Below are positions 58,229 to 64,000 of a stretch of DNA of 64,000 nt, piece after piece. How positions within the stretch are numbered: the first letter of the stretch is position 1; each line of letters opens with the position of its first letter. A program made the translations under genes and the position numbers. The notes under the pieces were generated by a model that saw only the letters and a list, made by a program, of their open reading frames with translations, had not been told where the DNA came from and ran no database searches. Source of the DNA: Basipetospora chlamydospora (lineage: Eukaryota; Ascomycota; Sordariomycetes; Microascales); NCBI GenBank assembly GCA_001599675.1, contig BCHP01000002.1, positions 1,005,921 through 1,069,920 on the forward strand, in the 5' to 3' direction.

Positions 58229-59548
58229 GAAGAGTGCCGATATGCCTCCGGCCGTCGCACATGGCAGATCTGAATGAGACCAGGTGTGGAGAAGAGGCTC
58301 GGTCCTGGAGCGAAAAAGAGGACTTTGCTGGAACCGGGAGAGGTGTCTCCGGGTACTCCGTGCGAGCTGGAACGTGGGAGCCAACGCCCCCAAGCCACGA
58401 GAGACTGTCAGAAAAGGAAACCAGTGTCGTTTTATATTTCCTTTCTTCTGTCCTGGATTAGACCAATGCTCCGACCTCGTCTTGGGTACCAGTTAATACC
58501 GGAAATGAAAAATAAAAGCGGCCGGGTTCACCGCATAATATTCGTCTTATCTCTGGCGCGACTTTTTGTATCAGTGGCCTCGCTCGAGTGTGTCCGTCAA
58601 AATGGTGGCTACAGATTTTTTTTTTTTTTTGATTTTTTTTTTGAGATGAAGAGGTAAGCGCTCCAAGGAGACCACGGTCGGTGTTGTCCTTTTGGGCAAT
58701 TTAAGGCTGGATTGGGCAACGCAATGGTGCCAGTAACCTCAGCCGCAGCGGTTAAGGGAAACGACCCGTTCCTCCATCTCCATGGTAGATAGCATAAGTT
58801 GGGGCACACTCAGGGGCCATAGAATATCACTGTGGTGAATGACGACGAGGCTGATGCCACTGCAAGCATTCTTTTCGCTCATATACCAAGAGTATATATA
58901 ACGAGAGAAGAAAGAGGCCCAAGTCGACATGGTCCTTTCTCCCGTTCCTATTTAACCCGGCCCAAGACACCAGTCCCGCCCCTAGCCCCCTTGGAACCCC
59001 TTGGAACCAACAACCCCTACCTCTCTACTAACTCACTCGCCTGTCCTGGGCCCAAAACCTATCCAGCGAAAAAATACGCCCAATTTGCTTATCGCGGTTT
59101 CCCCTCCCATCCTCAATATGCCCACGCGGGGGTTGATTAAATTCGATAAGAGAGCAAAATATAACCCAGGAAGGAAACAAAAAGAAGACCGGGGTCGGAA
59201 GTGCGGGAAGCGAAGTTGGGTGTTAAAAGATAATACAAAGAAAGGGCTGATACAAGAAACAATGCAAGGTTGCCAGGCAAATACAAAAGAAACTGGGCGG
59301 ATCTCAAGGAATGGAAGATTGTAATGGTATGGGTAAGTAATAATGGTCTGAATTGGGGGATGAGTTCAAGCGAGGTGAGGCGAGGGTGGAGGGAAGAGTG
59401 GTTGAAGAATATAAAGCATAGAAAACAGATCAATTACAACAGTGTAGCAGTCTTTCCAATAAAAAAAAAGAAGGAGAAAAGTATCAAGTCCATATCAACA
59501 AAGTAGAAGAAGGCCACTGCTCAACCAAGAACCGGGACGGTAGAACCA
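58229..59548. other. Convergent intergenic region
   Basis: About 1.3 kb between the phosphatase (+) and the Nrd1-like gene (-). T-runs lie at 58616-58642 and an A-run at 59460. The minus-strand gene probably has a long A/T-rich 3' UTR here. No gene is visible. Confidence 0.45.
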
Positions 59549-61912
59549 TCAGTGGGCGAGCTCCTCCTCGACCCAGCCGTTCAGGCCGCCCTGGATAGCA
59601 AGACCAAAGCCGGAGCCTATGCCTCCGTAGCTGGCCTGGTATTGGTGGCCTCGGCGCTCTCCATTGCTCTCGCCGTTGTTACCGGGGACGCTGCTGGGGC
59701 TGGTGCCGCCATTCTGGAAGTCCGGGGCCAAGACGGGCAGGCTCACTGCACGGTTGTGCTGGCCACGGGGCGCCGGGGCCAGGAGCCCACCAATGGTTGT
59801 GGCACCTCCTCCGCTGCTGGCATTCGAGGGATACCCGTTCGAGATACTCGCCGACGGCTGGTGGCCATTGGTGTGTCCTTGCTGGGGGACTTCGATCGAG
59901 AGGTCGTTGGGCGAGGTCTGGGCGGTGCCGAAAAGAGCGGCCTGCTGGGCAGCCAAGACATGGTGTTGCTGCGTCTGCTGTTGCTGAGCCTGCTGAGCGA
60001 TGTGGCTGAGGTACATGGTGAGGGGGTTAGTGGCCGAGTTGAACAGACCGGGCTGGGGCGTGTTGCCGTTCGTGGGCGAGCCGCCATTCTGCGATCCCTG
60101 CCCCACCGGAGAACCGACGGCCTCGTTGCGAGGAGACTGCGACTGCTGCCTGGGCGGGTTACCGCAGCGATCCTTTCCAAAGTTCACCTTGAACTTCCGG
60201 TACTCCTCCTTGCCTCGGATCGCCTCGATAGCCTTGATGGCGTTGGCAATGTTGGTGAAGTTGACAAACGCGCAGCTCTTCTCCCTCAGCGTGTTGACGA
60301 GCTCAATCTCGCCGAACTCGGCGAAGTCCTGGCGAAGGCGCTCCTCTGTCCACGTCTCATCGAGGTTGCCGATGTACACGTTACGTGACGCACCGCCGCT
60401 TACGGCCAGAGCGATGGCCGGGGGCAGGGCGCCCGAATGCTTGCCCCATCCAATCTTCAGCCTCCTGTTGTGGATCATGAGCCCTTGGAGGTTGCTGAGA
60501 GCGTAGAACGAAGCCGCAGCAGTGGGGTCGATGAAGGTGACGAAGCAGATGTGCTTGTCTGGGATGTAGCGGATGTGGTGGAGCAGGCCGCCTCGGACGA
60601 CGTTGCAGATCTCCTCGATCGTAGTCTCAGGGTGGATGTTGCCAAGGTAGATGGTGCGGTTGCCAAGGTTATTGATCCCGCCAGCGGCCGTGGCAACGGC
60701 AGCAGCCGCGACTGACTGCTGCGCCAACGCGTTGGAGATCATCTCGCGGTCAGCCCCCGTCAGCATGTGGGCATGGCCAGGTGCGATTCCAAGGTACTGG
60801 GCAGCGTTCTGCTGCTGCGTCTTGGAAACGTACGCGCACCGGTCCTTGCCGTAGTAGACCCGCCTGGGAGCCTGCCACTTCTGCTCCTGTGGAAGCTGTG
60901 ACACTGCCTTGATGGCGTTGGAGATGGACAAGAAATGCACAAAGGCAATGTTCTTCTCCTTGACTACCTTGACGGTATCGATGGGACCAAACTTGCCGAG
61001 ATCCTCGCGAATCTCCTCCTCGGTAACGTCCTCGGGCAAGTTGCCCAGGTAGACGTTCCTGGATGCACCGGACTGCTGCACGGCCAGGGCGACCGAGGTC
61101 GGCACCTGGGAGGGCTTGCCCCAGCCGACCTTGATATCCTGGCCCTTGACGCAGAGCTTTTTCAAGATGGCGTCAGAGTGGAAGTGGGTAGCAGAGCTCG
61201 CATCGAGGAAGGAGATGAAAGCGCAGTTCTTATCGGGGAGCAGGCGGACGGACTCGATTTGCCCGCTTCGGACATGGCCCAGGATCTCATCGGCCGGGGT
61301 GTCGGGGGGGATGTTGCCGAGGTAGACGGTGCGGCTCGTGCCAGTGACCACGCCAGGGTTCATGGCGACGGGCGAGGTGGGCTGCATCGGCATCTGCATA
61401 TTGTTGTAAGACCCACTGGGCGACTGAGGACTGTAGAACTGAGGGGCGCCGTAGCTCGAGGGCGAGACCATGGCCTGGTAGCCCTGGGGCGACATGGGTT
61501 GGGGGCTGGACAGGCCATTCTGCTGCTGGTTGTTCTGCTGCTGGGCCTGCTGGAAGGCGGTCAGGTTCTGGAACTGGGGGCTGGCAAAGGCAGCAGGCGT
61601 CCCAGGTTGGAAGGGCGAGCCCAAGAGAAGCTGGGAGGGCAGCAGAGGGGTGAATTGCATGTCGAAGGCAGTGCCAGGGGTGGTCAGATCGGCGCCGACG
61701 GATTGCTGCTGCTGTTGCTGCGCCAGCGACTGAGTGTTGATGGAGGGAACATTGACGCGGCGAGGGTGCCTATCTCCGAATCCAGGGATGTTGGATGCGA
61801 AGGCGCCGTGGGAGAAGCCGGTATCACTGTTGGAAGGCTTCGAGGCGTGGCCGAGGAAACGACTTCCAGGGGCGCTAGGGCCGCCGCCAACTGGTCCGTT
61901 GAGGTCCTGCAT
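59549..61912 (-). CDS. Nrd1-like RNA-binding protein with four RRMs
   Basis: Post-transcriptional regulator related to fission yeast Nrd1/Msa2, which represses differentiation by binding mRNA. One exon of 788 codons (787 residues). Residues 1-190 are Q/P/S-rich and disordered. RRM1 starts about 194 (TSRTVYLGNIPPDTPADE), RRM2 about 285 (SRNVYLGNLPEDVTEEEI), RRM3 about 418 (NRTIYLGNIHPETTIEEI) and RRM4 about 509 (SRNVYIGNLDETWTEERL). Each has both RNP motifs (for example CAFISFLD, IAFVHFLS, ICFVTFID, CAFVNFTN) and each pair is joined by the typical KVGWGK-type linker. The C-terminal ~190 residues are Q/N/S/G-rich. The start is taken at 61912 (MQDLNGPVGG); the open frame upstream begins without an ATG, and acceptor-like sequence (cctcgtcag) just before this ATG leaves room for a 5' UTR intron. 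Confidence 0.92.
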   Translation of the reverse strand: MQDLNGPVGGGPSAPGSRFLGHASKPSNSDTGFSHGAFASNIPGFGDRHPRRVNVPSINTQSLAQQQQQQSVGADLTTPGTAFDMQFTPLLPSQLLLGSPFQPGTPAAFASPQFQNLTAFQQAQQQNNQQQNGLSSPQPMSPQGYQAMVSPSSYGAPQFYSPQSPSGSYNNMQMPMQPTSPVAMNPGVVTGTSRTVYLGNIPPDTPADEILGHVRSGQIESVRLLPDKNCAFISFLDASSATHFHSDAILKKLCVKGQDIKVGWGKPSQVPTSVALAVQQSGASRNVYLGNLPEDVTEEEIREDLGKFGPIDTVKVVKEKNIAFVHFLSISNAIKAVSQLPQEQKWQAPRRVYYGKDRCAYVSKTQQQNAAQYLGIAPGHAHMLTGADREMISNALAQQSVAAAAVATAAGGINNLGNRTIYLGNIHPETTIEEICNVVRGGLLHHIRYIPDKHICFVTFIDPTAAASFYALSNLQGLMIHNRRLKIGWGKHSGALPPAIALAVSGGASRNVYIGNLDETWTEERLRQDFAEFGEIELVNTLREKSCAFVNFTNIANAIKAIEAIRGKEEYRKFKVNFGKDRCGNPPRQQSQSPRNEAVGSPVGQGSQNGGSPTNGNTPQPGLFNSATNPLTMYLSHIAQQAQQQQTQQHHVLAAQQAALFGTAQTSPNDLSIEVPQQGHTNGHQPSASISNGYPSNASSGGGATTIGGLLAPAPRGQHNRAVSLPVLAPDFQNGGTSPSSVPGNNGESNGERRGHQYQASYGGIGSGFGLAIQGGLNGWVEEELAH

Positions 61913-64000
61913 CCTGACGAGGAGATGCGGAGGGACAAGTGAGTCCCGACCGTTCTGCGAGAGTACCGCCGTTTTGACGATCAAGCGTGCCTGACAGCAG
62001 GCACGAGAGCGACTCGAGACGAGGAAAGCTGCTCGGATGTCTTAGAGACACAGGCAGCGAGTGTCAAGGATACACGGGAAAGGCTATCAACGATGGAGAT
62101 GGTGTGTGTAAGTGGTCCTCACGATAGCAATACCCTAAGACTGCCGGGTAGGAGGTTCGAAGAGTTTTGGGATGTTCGAGATCGCGGAGCCGAAAACGAA
62201 TGATGAGAGCTGCACCGGTGATAAAAGCTAGTTCTCAAGTCGAGGAGGTCGAAAGCGAGCACATCGAAGATCGAGAAGCTTCTTATTAGGTGGAAAGACC
62301 GTGAGTTCGGATAGCCACGAAAGCAGACGCACAGGTCTCGTTGAGGACGGCGGTCGGAGAACGGGTTGGATTTACGCCGCGAGGGCAGGGCGACACCGGG
62401 GCAAGCGGGCGATGAAGCACACAAAAGTCGGCAACGAACGTGGCAGGCAAGAGACGGTAAGAGGACCGAATGAAGAAGAAGAAGAGAAGAAAAAAAGTAA
62501 AGCTTGGTTCAAGAGGGGGGTGGATTCACTTGAGCCAAGAATAAGAATAACCCTAGAAGGGATGAATAAAGAGCGAGGGAGAACGAATGGGAAAGAGAAG
62601 AAAGGTTCAAGTTCGACGCGGATGAGGAAGGGTAAAAAGTGAGCTGGAATCTAGACAGACGCGAAGGAAGGGGGAAGTTCCAAAGGGAGCACGGCTTTGG
62701 GGCTTGTGCCAACAAGCCCAAAAAAGGGACGACAAGTTTAATGAGCCTGTCAGGGGAGAAATGGGCCGACAGTACTTGGCGGCCTTGACAATGCAGGTAC
62801 CATAGGGTGGCAGAATTATCAACACACTGTGGCGGTACCTAGGCTTACTCCTTTCCCCCTCATTCATTCTTCCCTTGGATTATACTAATGCTCATATATG
62901 ACTGTATAGCCAGTGGGTCAAGGATTATGTACACTGTGTTGCAGCTGCTAGATGAGGCCGAAGTGAGGTACTTCTTTGCTTGACGGGCTTCCCTCCAATA
63001 AAACCCAGCAATTAAAAGAAGCTTACTGCGGAGGATAGTACGGAGTACATCAATAGCCTCAGCTGCGACCTCTCTCGCCTGGGGTAAAGAGCATACTGGT
63101 GCTAAATTGATATCGTCTTGAACTAATGCTACTCTCAGGAACCCCATCGGTAGATGAAGAGTGAGACAGAGTGGCCGCGGAAGTTGAGAGAATTCATCTA
63201 CTACACTCTTTGTACGAAGTAGAGAGGAGATTGATGGTAGAAATTCCGACGTCCTTGCTCCGACGTACTCTGCCACTAATCAATCATTGATCCGTAAAAA
63301 GCAGTGCAATGTCCACCAAGGGGTGAGCTCCTCGCCCACACTGTGCTCTAAACGAGCATCGATATGAGCTGGGCATCGACATCGCCATGATAGGTGACCA
63401 GATTTCCCCGAGCGATGGTTCCTATCCTATCTACTCCGTACAGCGAAACTGTCATTCATGGAAGCAGTGCTGCCTTTTCATGGTGGAGTTTGTAACTTCT
63501 GCCCCATCGGTCCCTTCAGACGGGGGCACTGCAGTTGAGGGCACGGCGGTGCATCACAGTGTTTCTTTTACTGTATTTTCGCCAGCCTCAGGCGTCGCCC
63601 TGGGGCTCTTCCCCTGTCCGTTTCCGGGCGGTTGGGTCGAGCCTTCATTGGCCGCCCTCCTCATTGAACAACGCAGGGAGATGAGCTACGAGCATCGACG
63701 TCCCACCGTGAACAGTCCATATCACCTGCCCGTGACCTGAGTGAATCCTGTGTTCCTGTGCCACACAATACTTGAAGGCGGCCTGTCTGTGTCTGTTCGT
63801 CCAGCGTCCTCCCCTTTTCCCCGCTTGCTGTTGGCGTCTACTCCAAGTGGAGTTGAGTCCTTTACTCCATACCCCGTACGAGTGGGAAGAGGATATGAAG
63901 CAACGGGGTCACAGATGCCAATAATAGAAAAAGGAAATCCGTTTCCACTCTACTCCGTACGACATTATGCAACCCCTCGTGGCTGGGGAGTTCCGACCAG
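61913..64000. other. Right-edge region with no convincing gene
   Basis: About 2.1 kb upstream of the Nrd1-like gene. The first ~700 bp are purine-rich on the plus strand and likely contain its promoter and 5' leader. Three TACTCCGTA/TACGGAGTA copies lie at 63039, 63432 and 63951. Open frames of 138 and 117 codons in this stretch have no supporting features. Confidence 0.45.
63038..63048. repeat. GTACGGAGTAC motif copy
   Basis: Third 11-bp copy, followed within 1 kb by two further 9-mer copies (63432-63440, 63951-63959), the densest cluster of the motif in this window. Confidence 0.8.

Noticed and set aside
60935..61942. 335-codon frame opposite the RRM protein
   Set aside because: Antisense shadow of the Nrd1-like exon with low-complexity sequence.
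62860..63740. Open frames of 138 codons (-) and 117 codons (+) near the right edge
   Set aside because: No domains, no splice context and no codon bias like the real genes in this window.
1282..64000. Transposons, RIP-mutated repeats or CRISPR arrays
   Set aside because: No terminal repeats, transposase or reverse-transcriptase segments, AT-rich RIP islands or regularly spaced repeats were seen. CRISPR is not expected in a fungal nucleus.

Overview
This window is nuclear DNA from a filamentous ascomycete, most likely a Sordariomycete. The evidence is the many short GT...AG introns (about 50-250 bp) with gctaac/gctgac-type branch sites, GC-rich third codon positions, compact genes on both strands, and a gene set of fungal housekeeping families plus fungus-specific ones (2EXR, sedolisin, Q-rich and acidic Pezizomycotina proteins). 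No operons, CRISPR arrays, tRNA or rRNA genes were seen. I read 18 protein-coding genes and rebuilt their exons by hand from splice signals and frame continuity.

Layout. 1-1281 (-): 5' part of a secreted sedolisin (tripeptidyl-peptidase), running off the left edge. 3262-5120 (+) and 5863-7469 (-): a tail-to-tail pair of RCC1-repeat genes, the canonical Ran exchange factor and a divergent paralogue. 8622-10402 (+): a trypsin-fold-like protein whose nucleophile is lost. 11869-14921 (+): a large Q/P-rich protein. 15914-16935 (+): an EFM4-type elongation-factor lysine methyltransferase. 17592-20112 (-): PP2A scaffold subunit. 21429-23476 (+): phenylalanyl-tRNA synthetase beta. 25034-27452 (-): myotubularin phosphatase. 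28314-29311 (+): ribosomal protein uS3. 30989-32694 (-): NIPA-type Mg transporter. 35514-37829 (-): acidic protein. 38518-40355 (+): delta-COP. 40839-43571 (+): APC4. 43834-45098 (-): Gtr2/RagC. 47247-48034 (-): four-TM membrane protein. 48035-53185: a 5 kb gene desert. 53186-54211 (+): 2EXR protein. 56081-56210: assembly gap in a C homopolymer. 56618-58228 (+): histidine acid phosphatase. 59549-61912 (-): Nrd1-like protein with four RRMs. 61913-64000: no convincing gene.

The genes do not form a pathway cluster. They serve nuclear transport and mitosis (RCC1, APC4, PP2A-A), translation (FRS1, uS3, EFM4), membrane traffic and lipid signalling (delta-COP, myotubularin), TORC1 signalling (Gtr2) and RNA control (Nrd1).

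The most interesting observations are these. The 9-mer TACTCCGTA/TACGGAGTA is strongly over-represented, almost only between genes. Long in-frame open extensions follow the TAG stops of uS3 and myotubularin. The canonical and divergent RCC1 genes sit tail to tail. A trypsin-like protein lacks its catalytic serine. The delta-COP gene has a first coding exon that is only the ATG.
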